A stretch of DNA of 64,000 nt. Origin: Rhodocyclaceae bacterium. Lineage in GTDB: Bacteria > Pseudomonadota > Gammaproteobacteria > Burkholderiales > Rhodocyclaceae. The notes under the pieces were generated by a model, which did no database searches, was not told the DNA's origin, and worked only from the letters and a program-made list of their open reading frames with translations. Below are positions 29,196 through 37,655 of the stretch, one piece after another. The stretch spans positions 352,741-416,740 of the forward strand of contig VMSX01000030.1 in the NCBI GenBank assembly GCA_013791905.1, read 5' to 3'. Both the position numbers and the translations under genes were made by a program. The stretch's first letter is position 1. The number at the start of each line of letters is the position of its first letter.

Positions 29196-31583
29196 ATGTC
29201 ACAAGCAAAAATCCACACGCGCCCGTTTGCCGCTCTGGGCAACGACGACGTTTCCCAGGTGGGCGGGAAGAATGCGTCCCTTGGCGAGATGACCCAGCAT
29301 CTGGGAGACGCCGGCATTCATGTGCCGGAGGGCTTTGCCACCACCGCCAGCGCTTACCGCGACTTTCTCGAGCACAACAAATTATCGGCGCCCATCAAGG
29401 AACTGCTGGAGGATTACCGTATCCAGCGCAAGACGCTGGAAGAAGCCGGCGCAGCGATCCGCCAGTTGTTTCTTGATGCGGCATGGCCTGATGAAATTGC
29501 CGAGTCCATCCGTGCCGCCTATCGCCAACTGGCCAAACAGATCGGCCGGGATGAACCCGATGTGGCGGTGCGCAGCAGCGCCACCGCCGAAGACTTACCC
29601 GACGCCAGTTTCGCCGGCCAGCACGAGAGCTATCTCAACATCCGCGGCGAAGCTGCCCTGCTCGACGCCTGCCGGCGCTGCCTGGCCTCCCTGTTTACCG
29701 ACCGGGCCATCGCCTATCGCGACAATCACGGCTTCGATCACATGCGCGTCGCCCTGTCCGTCGGGGTTCAGCGCATGGTGCGCTCGGACAGCGGCGCTGC
29801 CGGGGTGATGTTCTCCCTGGATACCGAAACCGGTTTCCCCGACGTGGTGCTGATCGACGCGGTCTGGGGGCTTGGCGAAACGGTGGTGCAAGGCAGCGTA
29901 GACCCTGACGAATACCAGGTTTTCAAGCCACTATTGGAGAAAGCCGACTGTTGTCCAATTATCGAACGCCAGATCGGCGGCAAGGCCAACAAGCTGGTGT
30001 ATGCCGAGGGTGGCGACCAGCCGACCCGACTGGTGGAAACGGATGCAGCAGAACGTACCCGGCTGGTGCTGTCCGACGCGCAGATCCTGCAACTGGCCCG
30101 CTGGGCGGTGGCGATCGAGGCGCATTACCAGCGACCCATGGACATGGAATGGGCGCTGGACGGCGAGACCGGCGAGCTGTTCATCGTGCAGGCCCGGCCG
30201 GAAACCGTGCAGTCGCGGGTACAGGCCGGCGCACTCAAATCCTATCGCATGAAGGCCGCGGGCGAGCGGCTGGTGAGCGGCAACGCCGTCGGCGATGCCA
30301 TCGCAGCCGGCCAGGTATGCCGGATGGATCAACCGGGGCAAGCTGCCGACTTCCCGGAGGGTGGCATTCTGGTCACCGCCATGACCGACCCCGACTGGGT
30401 GCCCATCATGAAACGGGCAGGCGCCATCGTCACCGACCACGGCGGGCGCACCTCTCACGCCGCCATCGTCAGCCGCGAATTGGGCCTGCCAGCCGTGATC
30501 GGCACTGGCAATGCCACTGCTGCGCTAGAGGACGGCCAGGAAGTCACGGTCTCCTGCGCCGAGGGGGATACCGGCTTTGTCTATGCGGGAATACTGGAAT
30601 TCGAAGCCAGGGATCTTTCCCTCGACGACATCCCGCCAACCCGCACCCAGGTCATGCTGATTCTGGCCGATCCTGCGGCCGCCCTGCGCTGGTGGCGCCT
30701 GCCCGCCGACGGAGTCGGACTGGCGCGCATGGAATTCATCATCAACAACCTCATCAAGATTCATCCCATGGCCCTGGTAAATTGGGACAGTCTGGAAGAC
30801 GCCACGGCCCGGACGAAAATCGAGGAACTAACGCGTGGCTGGACGGACAAGCAGGCGTTTTTCGTTGATACGCTGGCGCGCGGCATCGCCCGCATCGCGG
30901 CCTCACGTTACCCCAAACCGGTCATCCTGCGCATGAGCGACTTCAAGAGCAACGAATACGCCCGCCTGATCGGTGGCCAGACATTCGAACCGGATGAAGA
31001 GAACCCCATGCTCGGCTGGCGTGGCGCCAGTCGGTATTACAGTCCGGACTACCAGGCAGGGTTCGCACTGGAATGCCGTGCGGTGAAGATGCTGCGCGAG
31101 GAGATGGGTTTCGACAACGTCATTGTCATGATCCCGTTCTGTCGCACCACGACGGAAGCCGACCGGGTACTGGCCGTGATGGCAGAGTACGGACTGACGC
31201 GTGGTGAACGCGGGCTGGAAATTTATGTCATGTGCGAGATTCCCGCCAATATCATCCTTGCCGAAGCCTTCGCCGAGCGCTTCGACGGATTTTCAATCGG
31301 CAGCAACGACCTGACCCAGCTGACCTTGGGCGTGGATCGGGACTCCGCCAGGCTTGCGGAATTGTTTGACGAGCGCGACGAAGCGGTCAAGACGCTCATC
31401 CGCCAGGTCATCCAAAGGGTGCATGCGCTGGGCCGCAAGGTAGGACTCTGCGGACAGGCGCCCAGCGATCACCCGGATTTTGCCGCCTTTCTGGTCGAGG
31501 CCGGCATCGACTCCATCTCGGTGAACCCCGACAGCTTCATCGCAGTGAAACAGGCGGTAGCTAAGGCAGAGCGCGGACCTTGA
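29196..31583 (+). CDS. ppsA: Phosphoenolpyruvate synthase
   Basis: 795 residues. It converts pyruvate, ATP and water to PEP, AMP and phosphate, the gluconeogenic entry. The N-terminal ATP-binding domain has NASLGEM near residue 27 and VRSSATAEDLPDASFAGQ-type residues near 127. The phosphohistidine lies in DHGGRTSHAAI, about residue 418. The C-terminal PEP-binding barrel includes GSNDLTQLTLGVDRDS. It closes the transaldolase-phosphoketolase cluster and is followed by a terminator. Confidence 0.96.
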   Translation: MSQAKIHTRPFAALGNDDVSQVGGKNASLGEMTQHLGDAGIHVPEGFATTASAYRDFLEHNKLSAPIKELLEDYRIQRKTLEEAGAAIRQLFLDAAWPDEIAESIRAAYRQLAKQIGRDEPDVAVRSSATAEDLPDASFAGQHESYLNIRGEAALLDACRRCLASLFTDRAIAYRDNHGFDHMRVALSVGVQRMVRSDSGAAGVMFSLDTETGFPDVVLIDAVWGLGETVVQGSVDPDEYQVFKPLLEKADCCPIIERQIGGKANKLVYAEGGDQPTRLVETDAAERTRLVLSDAQILQLARWAVAIEAHYQRPMDMEWALDGETGELFIVQARPETVQSRVQAGALKSYRMKAAGERLVSGNAVGDAIAAGQVCRMDQPGQAADFPEGGILVTAMTDPDWVPIMKRAGAIVTDHGGRTSHAAIVSRELGLPAVIGTGNATAALEDGQEVTVSCAEGDTGFVYAGILEFEARDLSLDDIPPTRTQVMLILADPAAALRWWRLPADGVGLARMEFIINNLIKIHPMALVNWDSLEDATARTKIEELTRGWTDKQAFFVDTLARGIARIAASRYPKPVILRMSDFKSNEYARLIGGQTFEPDEENPMLGWRGASRYYSPDYQAGFALECRAVKMLREEMGFDNVIVMIPFCRTTTEADRVLAVMAEYGLTRGERGLEIYVMCEIPANIILAEAFAERFDGFSIGSNDLTQLTLGVDRDSARLAELFDERDEAVKTLIRQVIQRVHALGRKVGLCGQAPSDHPDFAAFLVEAGIDSISVNPDSFIAVKQAVAKAERGP

Positions 31584-31632
31584 GGTCAGCCATATACCAC
31601 TTGGCCGCAGTGCAGATTTGAAGGCGGAAATG

Positions 31633-31658
31633 AAAATACCGCCAGGTGGCGGTATTTT
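31633..31658 (+). terminator. Rho-independent terminator after ppsA
   Basis: Stem AAAATACCGCC / GGCGGTATTTT with a four-base AGGT loop, six bases before the left attachment repeat. It ends the ppsA transcript. Confidence 0.8.
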
Positions 31659-31663
31659 GCGTA

Positions 31664-31715
31664 TTTTTTGGGGTGGCTGATGGGGCTCGAACCCACGACA
31701 ACTGGAATCACAATC
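31664..31715. repeat. attL: displaced 3' part of tRNA-His
   Basis: 52 bases identical to 44580-44631. They include the tRNA 3' end and TPsiC arm up to the anticodon; after 31715 the tRNA sequence is lost. Confidence 0.92.
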
Positions 31716-31789
31716 TAGAATTCTAGCCTCTCGTTTTTACGTCAACCATGCGGTTCTTGGCGCGTTGTAGTATGCTGTAATCCAATTTC

Positions 31790-31807
31790 GGGAACAAAAC
31801 GGGAACA
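31790..31807. promoter_or_regulatory. Candidate integrase arm sites (left end)
   Basis: Two GGGAACA copies at 31790 and 31801, 11 bases apart, just before the integrase gene. A 19-base stretch here (31791-31809) is identical to 44431-44449 at the other end. Confidence 0.55.
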
Positions 31808-31821
31808 GTGAGGGCTGATAG

Positions 31822-32898
31822 ATGGCGACTTTTAAGCAGCGGGAGTCCGGTTGGTGGCAAGCTGTCATTCGACGGAAAGGCCAGCCGGAGCAATCGCGAA
31901 CATTCGAGAGAAAATCAGATGCCGATGCATGGGCGCGCGGGATCGAGTCCGAAATGGATCGCGGTGTATTCGTCAGTCGTGACGAGGCCGAGCGGACGAC
32001 TCTCAAAGAAGCCCTCGAACGCTACGAGCGAGAGGTGACGCCTCGCAAAAAGGGTGCAGAGGTCGAAGGCTATCGAATCCGCGCCCTGCTCGCCCTGCCG
32101 CTGGCACGCCTGTCGCTGGCAGCGGTGCGCGGTGCCGAGGTCGCTCGGTTCCGTGACGATGAACTGGCGCGCGGCCTTGCGCCGTCCACTGTCATGAAAA
32201 GCCTTGCGCTGCTCTCTCACCTTTTCGAGACCGCCCGGAAAGAGTGGGCCATCGAAGTCGACAACCCGGTCAAGAAAATCAGCAAGCCCAAGGTCGACAA
32301 CGCCCGAGAGCGCCGCCTCTCGGCAGACGAAACACGTTACCTGCTCGCCGCCCTGGATGATCCCGGCGATGCTGTCAAAGCGCTGGATGGCGACCGGCGC
32401 AACACCTGGACACCGAAAATCGCCCGCTTCGCTATCGAGACCGCCATGCGGCAGGGAGAAATCCTCGCCCTGGACTGGAAGCACGTCGACCTTGAGCGGC
32501 AGGTAGCCCACTTGCCAGAGACCAAGAACGGCACCACTCGAGATGTACCGCTGTCAAAGGCGGCTGTGGCGCTGCTCAAGGGCGACGGTGAGGTAAAGCG
32601 GCTACGCCGTGGCAAGGTATTCCCGACCACGGCCAGCGCTCTCAAGCAGTCATTTTCTCGCGCTGTGGCACGCGGTAGACGTCTGCACCTGGCGGACTGC
32701 GAAGCGGCTGGGAGTGAGCCGCGCGAGGATTTTCTGGTCGACCTGACGTTCCACGACCTGCGGCACGAGGCGACAAGCCGCCTTGCTGAGCGCTTGCAGC
32801 TGCACGAGCTGATGCGCGTGACAGGTCACAAAGACACCCGAATGCTGGCCCGGTATTACCATCCGCGCGCGGAGGATATGGCGAGAAAGCTGGGTTGA
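31822..32898 (+). CDS. Tyrosine-type site-specific integrase
   Basis: 358 residues. The N-terminal arm-binding segment (1-55) and SAM-like core-binding domain (about 60-150) precede the catalytic domain (about 165-350). The tyrosine-recombinase residues are visible: Arg210 in AMRQGE, His311 and Arg314 in HDLRHEA, His336 in GHKD, and the nucleophile Tyr345 in RYYHPR. It catalyses integration at and excision from tRNA-His. It lies about 105 bases inside attL, the usual placement, with GGGAACA repeats in its leader. Confidence 0.94.
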   Translation: MATFKQRESGWWQAVIRRKGQPEQSRTFERKSDADAWARGIESEMDRGVFVSRDEAERTTLKEALERYEREVTPRKKGAEVEGYRIRALLALPLARLSLAAVRGAEVARFRDDELARGLAPSTVMKSLALLSHLFETARKEWAIEVDNPVKKISKPKVDNARERRLSADETRYLLAALDDPGDAVKALDGDRRNTWTPKIARFAIETAMRQGEILALDWKHVDLERQVAHLPETKNGTTRDVPLSKAAVALLKGDGEVKRLRRGKVFPTTASALKQSFSRAVARGRRLHLADCEAAGSEPREDFLVDLTFHDLRHEATSRLAERLQLHELMRVTGHKDTRMLARYYHPRAEDMARKLG

Positions 32899-32928
32899 CT
32901 GTCGCGGCGATTAATCACAGAATACAGC

Positions 32929-33189
32929 ATGGCCTCCATCACCTTTGACACCCTTAAATTCGCCGACACGCTCAAGGCTGCCGGCGTCCCTGCCGCGCAA
33001 GCGGAAGCTGAGGCTCGAGCGCTGGCCGAGGCTTTCGCGTCCAACGCGGAAGCATTAGCGACAAAAGGCGACATTGTTCGCCTAGAAAGTCGCCTTGACA
33101 CGCTGGAAATGCGGCTGACGATTAAGCTCGGCGCATTCATCGCCGTGGCCGTCGGCATCCTTATCGCCGTGATGCGCCTGCCGGCCTAG
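32929..33189 (+). CDS. DUF1640-type coiled-coil membrane protein
   Basis: 86 residues. A helical N-terminal part (FDTLKFADTLKAAGVPAAQAEA) is followed by a coiled coil (about 40-65, LATKGDIVRLESRLDTLE). A single C-terminal transmembrane helix follows (about 66-84). This layout is common to DUF1640/CCDC90-like proteins of phages and mobile elements; function is not established. It starts 30 bases after the integrase and its stop overlaps that of the convergent small gene at 33186. Confidence 0.75.
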   Translation: MASITFDTLKFADTLKAAGVPAAQAEAEARALAEAFASNAEALATKGDIVRLESRLDTLEMRLTIKLGAFIAVAVGILIAVMRLPA

Positions 33190-33333
33190 CCGCTCCGCCT
33201 TTTCTTGGCCAGGATCGGCGGCTCCGCCGCCGTGGTCTTAGTTGTCACGTCGACCGGAATCGACAGCCGCGCCATGATGTTCCGCGCTTGCGGATCCTCG
33301 ATCACGATGCCGCCATCTAACAAAAAAGCTCAT
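33186..33333 (-). pseudogene. Small gene disrupted at a T6 tract, or slippage-expressed
   Basis: A good AGAGGAA site precedes an ATG at 33333. After two codons the frame meets TTTTTT (minus strand; 33327-33322). In the zero frame translation ends after 31 codons. If one T is skipped, a 48-residue frame runs to the TAG at 33188-33186, reading MSFLLDGGIVIEDP at its start and KKRRSG at its end. It follows the 172-residue gene by 14 bases, so it is part of that operon. The options are a degraded gene, a sequencing error, or homopolymer-controlled expression. Confidence 0.45.
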
Positions 33334-33347
33334 TCTTTATTCCTCTG

Positions 33348-33866
33348 CTATGCCGCACGCCGCAACTGCCTGGCGCGATCTCGCTGCTTCTTCCGCTCGC
33401 GTTGTACAAAATCAAATGGCTCGTGGATCGTTCCGCCATGCCAGCCTATACCGCCGTGATTCTGCAAGTGCTCCATTGTCGGAACTTCTAGCACATGGAC
33501 AATACAAAGATCGATTTCACCACCCGCTTTTCGACCAACGACAGATGTCAACTCACGATAAAGTTCATCAGGCTTTGTGCCTTGCGTGACAAGCGCCGTT
33601 ACAGTGCCGATCACCATGCCTGAGTAATGTCTTCCTGCCAGTTCACCAGCGATTCCCGCTGCCCTAGCCTGCTCCATTGTCGCGCCATTTCTAAGCAAAG
33701 TGCGCGTGATCTCATGCCCTGCTGCGACAATGCCAAAAGCATGAATGTCGGTGACAGAATCAATGACTTCCCTTGATGCGCGCAGCGCTGCAAGTGATGC
33801 GCGCATCAATTCGCGCGAGCTTGCAATGTCGAAATCATTCGCTGGATTTGTATTTTGTGTGGTCAT
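33348..33866 (-). CDS. Hypothetical protein of the mobile element
   Basis: 172 residues from the ATG at 33866 (GAGG site). No signal peptide. A helical central part (about residues 20-75) is followed by a small-residue-rich segment that could be a buried helix (about 75-105). The end is strongly basic (VQRERKKQRDRARQLRRAA). No family is recognised. It lies in a leftward run of small genes with good ribosome sites between the mobilization genes and the integrase, so it is probably element cargo or a transfer accessory. Confidence 0.6.
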   Translation of the reverse strand: MTTQNTNPANDFDIASSRELMRASLAALRASREVIDSVTDIHAFGIVAAGHEITRTLLRNGATMEQARAAGIAGELAGRHYSGMVIGTVTALVTQGTKPDELYRELTSVVGRKAGGEIDLCIVHVLEVPTMEHLQNHGGIGWHGGTIHEPFDFVQRERKKQRDRARQLRRAA

Positions 33867-33933
33867 AGTGAGCCTCGTGTGTTCATTGATACGCTGGTTG
33901 CTGGTGCCGAATTTCGTGTTGCCTCGTTCGCGA

Positions 33934-34173
33934 TCAAAAAACCTCCTCCATGTCTGCCCATTCAATTTCCCCGCCGTCATACTTCCGCGCAAGTTCGACA
34001 GCGATGCCCTGTGCAAGCCTAATAGCTACTGTTAAAGCAGGGTCGAACCAACGCGCTAGCGGGTCGTTCAGTCCATCAGAGATCACGACACCGAGCCGCG
34101 GCGGCAGGGAGCTGCTCGGTGGAATAAGCGCAACCTTCACGGGGATGACGCTGCCTTCAAAAACTGTCTGCAT
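33934..34173 (-). CDS. Hypothetical small protein of the mobile element
   Basis: 79 residues from the ATG at 34173 with a strong AGGAGAACAG leader. It begins with a beta-rich, hydrophobic half (about 1-30) and ends in an acidic helix (DGGEIEWADMEEVF). No family is recognised. The same GGAGAACAG-type leader precedes the 58-residue gene upstream, which supports both as expressed genes of one operon. Confidence 0.55.
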   Translation of the reverse strand: MQTVFEGSVIPVKVALIPPSSSLPPRLGVVISDGLNDPLARWFDPALTVAIRLAQGIAVELARKYDGGEIEWADMEEVF

Positions 34174-34253
34174 GCTGTTCTCCTGAAAGAACCAGGTTCC
34201 GCCTGGGCCGGTGGGATCACCCGATCCCGACTGCTATTAAAAAACTCAAAACG

Positions 34254-34430
34254 CTAACTCAACCCCGCCAGCATCTCTGCCGCAGCCCTGCGAATCGTCG
34301 GTGCCGGATTTTTCAGCATCTCCCTGAGCGCCTTCAAATCCTCGATTCTGACACCTGCCCTTTGGTGAGCCTCGGGGGGTGCGGGGGGAACGCCCGCGTC
34401 GTTGGTGGTGTTGGTGGTTTTCGTGGTCAT
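34254..34430 (-). CDS. Hypothetical 58-residue protein of the mobile element
   Basis: 58 residues from the ATG at 34430 with AAAAGGAGAACAG upstream. The Thr/Asn-rich start and Pro-rich linker lead to a predicted helical pair at residues 26-58 (IEDLKALREMLKNPAPTIRRAAAEMLAGL). It is the first gene of the small leftward run. The longer frames that cross this region are compositional. No family is recognised. Confidence 0.5.
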   Translation of the reverse strand: MTTKTTNTTNDAGVPPAPPEAHQRAGVRIEDLKALREMLKNPAPTIRRAAAEMLAGLS

Positions 34431-34998
34431 GTCTGTTCTCCTTTTCTCGATGGTTCTGCCCTTCGGAGCCGCCTCGAACAGCGCAGCGCAGGGAGCGCCC
34501 CGCAGGGCACGGGCAGGGTTTCGGGCTGGAGCAACAAGGAGTGACAGCCGGGGCAGTCCGGCGAACGGAATAAAGTCCGGCGCAGCCGGTGGCCGTAGGC
34601 CATTTATGCCGGATCGCTGGCCGGCTGGCGCGAGTTGATGCAGCGACCGCAGGGAGCGGTCTAAGCCCGCTGCCCGTGAGCGACTGAGCAGCGATGGGCG
34701 GCTTCGAAGGGCAATCGAGGAAAGGGGAACGACCACGGAAACGGTTTCCAACACCACGGCGCGGCCCGCGCATTTTGTGGGCCAAGCCTCTCGCCACTCG
34801 CGCAGCGTGTGGCGCTGTACAAGCCTTTGCAAGCCTTCGGCGCGCAGCAGTTGATGCGCAGCATGATCTGCGCAGGGCAAGGAACGCGCAGCGCCACAGG
34901 CGCGGAGGCGGCAGGGATACAGCCCGAAGGCCGAGACCCAGACTCGGGGCAACGCCGCAGCAGCCCGACGGTAAAGCCGGGCCGCCCGAAGTTGACGT
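34431..34998. other. GC-rich region without a supported gene
   Basis: About 570 bases between the 58-residue gene and the 112-residue gene. Several long frames cross it on both strands, but none has a ribosome site or protein-like composition. It could hold a replication origin or a structured RNA; no iterons were identified by eye. Confidence 0.35.
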
Positions 34999-35337
34999 TC
35001 ACCGAAACTCAGGAAGTCCACGTCCCGCCACCGATTCAACCGGCACCGGCCCCGCCATCACGCCCACCCCGGCAGCAGCGTCATCCGCACCCTCAGCACC
35101 CGAAGTAAGCGCAGAACAATAAACCACAAACCGCTCACAGGCCGCGCCGTCCCAAGTAAATCGCTTCATCCGGTCGCAAAAACACACAAGACACGGATTT
35201 GTATCCGTCCTCTTCTCAACAGTCCAGATCGCAACCGCGCACCCAGCGCAAGCCAACTGCTCAGCGTCCTTCACGACCGTTGCTTCTGCCGTCCCGGTTT
35301 TGAATTTGACGATGATCCCATTCACTTCGTTTTGCAT
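34999..35337 (-). CDS. Hypothetical cysteine-rich protein downstream of the relaxase
   Basis: 112 residues from the ATG at 35337, which has a strong AAGGAGAT site. Residues 20-62 carry pairs CAGC and CLVC plus further cysteines, suggesting a small zinc-ribbon. The C-terminal third is Ala/Gly/Val-rich and may be disordered. The gene overlaps the relaxase 3' end by 77 bases in another frame, so it is translationally coupled. Function unknown. Confidence 0.55.
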   Translation of the reverse strand: MQNEVNGIIVKFKTGTAEATVVKDAEQLACAGCAVAIWTVEKRTDTNPCLVCFCDRMKRFTWDGAACERFVVYCSALTSGAEGADDAAAGVGVMAGPVPVESVAGRGLPEFR

Positions 35338-37048
35338 TTCCGATCTCCTTCTGATTACGCTGGCCATCCCGCTGCTGCTGTATTTGTAAGCGGTAAGCCT
35401 CAATTGCCGGGTCTGCAAAGCGCACCCCCAGCCCTTGTTCAACAGCCACGCGCACCGCGCGCTGCTGAAACTCCGTAGATCCCGTCAACGTCAACGTCGA
35501 TCCAAATTTTTGAGCGGCCAGCCGCAAGCCGGCCTCGATACTCAGATCATCCGTAGGCTGCAGCACTGAAACCTGCCGGCCGGTGTCGCGCAGCGCATCG
35601 ACCCCGCGCAGCCGGTAGGTAACATCACCCGTGCGCCGGTCGACAGACCATGCCACCTCATCAAGCACCAGCGGCTTTGCTGGCGTGTCGTGTGCCAGCA
35701 CCTCGGCACGAATCGCGCCGCGTGCTGCCGCCGCTTCTTCCTCACGCTCGCCAGCTCGCCGCCGCCTGCTCTCCTGGTACTCCCACCCTTTCAGCTGCGC
35801 AATCGCAGCAGGATTGCCCTGGGTGGCACGATCGCCGCACCATGAGCGATATCCCTTGACCTTCTCAGCCTCGCGCTGGTCAACGCCTGTGCGCTTGATC
35901 CGCTCCCGCTCCGCTGCGGCAGTCATGGCCAGCACTGACAGCCTGGCGCGTCGATCTTCCGCAGGTAGCCCCTGAAGCTTGATGCGCTCACGCTCTGCGC
36001 GTGTGCGCATGGCAAGGTCACTCAGTGCGAATTTCTCAGCCTCGCGCTGCTCTTTGTGGTGCACAAGCTGCTGGCGTTTCTCGGTGTCGAACTGCTGGCG
36101 CAGGGCCAGCCGCGCAGCTGCACGGGCTTCGCGGCGTTCGTCGCGGCCGTCCTGCTGCTTTTCGCGGTAGGGGTTATAAGTGCGCACGGGCTTCTCGGCC
36201 AGGACGATCCGCAGGGGTTTCTGAAACTCACCAAGCCGCTTTTTGAGCTTCCCACCGCCAAGCGCAGGCGCCACGTCTGAGGCTTTGACTGGTGTTGCTG
36301 ATGGGTCTGCGATGTCGTAGATTTTGAAGCCTTGGCCAGCTTCACGGATTTCAAGCCCATGCTTGCGCAAGCTGGCATGCAGTGCCTGCCAGTCGCCGGC
36401 ATCAACGGCGGCAACTAGTTCAGGGCTTGCAGCTTGTGAATAGCTCAAGAGTGACTGACAGCCGGTTGCGGCTTCAAGGTCGCGGGCTTTGGTTGGCAGG
36501 GGTGGTGCTACCGCCTCGCGCTTCGTGCGCTCAATCTTGCCGTCGACCACGGCATACGGCCCCCGGTCGTGTTGCCAGCCTTGCGCAAGTTCGACCTCGC
36601 GCATGCATTTGTCCAGCTTGTAAAAATCACGATCTGGATAAACAGCTTTGTGCGTATCAGGATGTACCCGATTAACCATCATATGTACATGGTGGTTATC
36701 GGTCTCGCGGTGGATCGCGTAGACAAACTGATGCCCGTCCATGCCGATTGCTGCCTGCGCTTGCCTGGCGGCATCCATCATTTGTTTATCGTTCGGTTGC
36801 TCGCCCTCACGCCAACTTATTACAGCGTGGTACACGGGATCATTGACGCGACCATTCATCTCTGCAACTGCTCGCATCTCAGCCGCAGCTGTATTGACCG
36901 ATAGGCAGTTAGTCTCAACGTGCACATCGCGCGCGTCTCTGACGATCTCGCCGGTTTCCTTGTCGAGCTTTTCGCTGACGAGGTATTTACCAAGCGTCGA
37001 GAAGCTGCTGTTGCCATCGTTGCGCTTTGCCGGCACCTTGGCAATCAT
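35261..37048 (-). CDS. MOBP-type (TraI/MobA) relaxase with C-terminal LPD7-like domain
   Basis: 595 residues. The N-terminal relaxase domain (about 1-200) has a candidate catalytic Tyr22 in GKYLVSE. It has the three-histidine metal motif around residues 113-122 (HRETDNHHVH), followed by NR. The middle (about 290-450) is a charged Arg/Glu-rich helical region. The C-terminal part (about 470-560) resembles the LPD7 domain seen in such relaxases. It nicks oriT and pilots the strand into the recipient. It overlaps mobC by four bases and needs a helper coupling protein. Confidence 0.92.
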   Translation of the reverse strand: MIAKVPAKRNDGNSSFSTLGKYLVSEKLDKETGEIVRDARDVHVETNCLSVNTAAAEMRAVAEMNGRVNDPVYHAVISWREGEQPNDKQMMDAARQAQAAIGMDGHQFVYAIHRETDNHHVHMMVNRVHPDTHKAVYPDRDFYKLDKCMREVELAQGWQHDRGPYAVVDGKIERTKREAVAPPLPTKARDLEAATGCQSLLSYSQAASPELVAAVDAGDWQALHASLRKHGLEIREAGQGFKIYDIADPSATPVKASDVAPALGGGKLKKRLGEFQKPLRIVLAEKPVRTYNPYREKQQDGRDERREARAAARLALRQQFDTEKRQQLVHHKEQREAEKFALSDLAMRTRAERERIKLQGLPAEDRRARLSVLAMTAAAERERIKRTGVDQREAEKVKGYRSWCGDRATQGNPAAIAQLKGWEYQESRRRRAGEREEEAAAARGAIRAEVLAHDTPAKPLVLDEVAWSVDRRTGDVTYRLRGVDALRDTGRQVSVLQPTDDLSIEAGLRLAAQKFGSTLTLTGSTEFQQRAVRVAVEQGLGVRFADPAIEAYRLQIQQQRDGQRNQKEIGNAKRSEWDHRQIQNRDGRSNGREGR

Positions 37049-37362
37049 TTGATCAATCCCTCATTGCCAGCAATACGGCTGATTGCTTGTGTTATTTCAG
37101 TTAGTGTTGCAGCAGATTCACGGCTATATTGACCGCCAGACTTGTTGAATTGGTCTTTGAGCATGCCGCCGATGCGGCGCAGTTCGTTAATGGTTTGGCT
37201 GTCTGTAGTCGATCTGGTTTTACGGCCCAGCGCAGCAGCACGAAGGAATGCAGAAATCGTCGCGCCAGCATCGCAGGCTTTCTCACGGATGGCAGCCTCA
37301 TCAGCCGGGCTGCACCGCAGGCGCAGGGCACGGGTAAGAATGCGTTGATCACTATTGCTCAT
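37045..37362 (-). CDS. mobC: Mobilization accessory protein MobC
   Basis: 105 residues. A ribbon-helix-helix-like N-terminal half (about residues 12-45, RCSPADEAAIREKACDAGATISAFLRAAAL) is followed by the MobC block INELRRIGGMLKDQFN. MobC proteins open DNA at the nick site and position the relaxase. It is the first gene of the leftward mob operon and faces the presumed oriT. Confidence 0.85.
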   Translation of the reverse strand: MSNSDQRILTRALRLRCSPADEAAIREKACDAGATISAFLRAAALGRKTRSTTDSQTINELRRIGGMLKDQFNKSGGQYSRESAATLTEITQAISRIAGNEGLIK

Positions 37363-37457
37363 ATCAGTTCAGCACCGGGGTTGTTGTTGGGGTCTCGGGG
37401 CGTAGCCCTGAGCAGGAAGCAAAGGCAAAACGAGGAACGAGTGCAGCCGGTGTCCAG

Positions 37458-37497
37458 CCGCCACGGAGTGGCGGTAGGACATTGCCTACCCTGTCCT
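37458..37497. other. Candidate oriT nick region
   Basis: A CCGCCAC-GGA-GTGGCGG hairpin (37458-37474) is followed by an AGGACA/TGTCCT inverted repeat (37476-37497) enclosing CCTACCCTG. This resembles the IncP nick core CCTATCCTG, which would place cleavage between 37493 and 37494. The location between divergent mob and stb-like operons fits. The exact site is inference. Confidence 0.5.
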
Positions 37498-37511
37498 TCG
37501 ATTTGGCTCTC

Positions 37512-37550
37512 GTAGCGCTGCATATGTGTAACTGTAGCGCAGCACATGTG
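37512..37550. repeat. Two 17-bp direct repeats in the mob/stb spacer
   Basis: Copies at 37512-37528 and 37534-37550, period 22 (two helical turns), 15 of 17 bases identical, each beginning GTAGCGC. They are likely binding sites for the small DNA-binding protein encoded just downstream. Confidence 0.6.
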
Positions 37551-37635
37551 AAATGACAATACATACAAGTGGTAATACACTGGTAACATTCAAACAACTT
37601 ACAAATCGTTACATATTTCTAAACAAATTTATTGC

Positions 37636-37655
37636 AACACTGCATATACAGTGTT
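37636..37655. promoter_or_regulatory. Palindromic operator before the stb-like operon
   Basis: AACACTG-N6-CAGTGTT, perfect seven-base arms, ending 26 bases before the ATG at 37682. It is suited to autoregulation of the operon. Confidence 0.6.

Noticed and set aside
34694-35122. Two overlapping frames (142 and about 99 codons) in the GC-rich element spacer
   Set aside because: Arg/Pro-rich shadow composition and no ribosome site; part lies opposite the better-supported 112-residue gene.
37636-37655. LexA/SOS box before the stb-like operon
   Set aside because: The dyad CTG-N6-CAG has the wrong spacing for the CTG-N10-CAG LexA box; it is better read as an autoregulator site.
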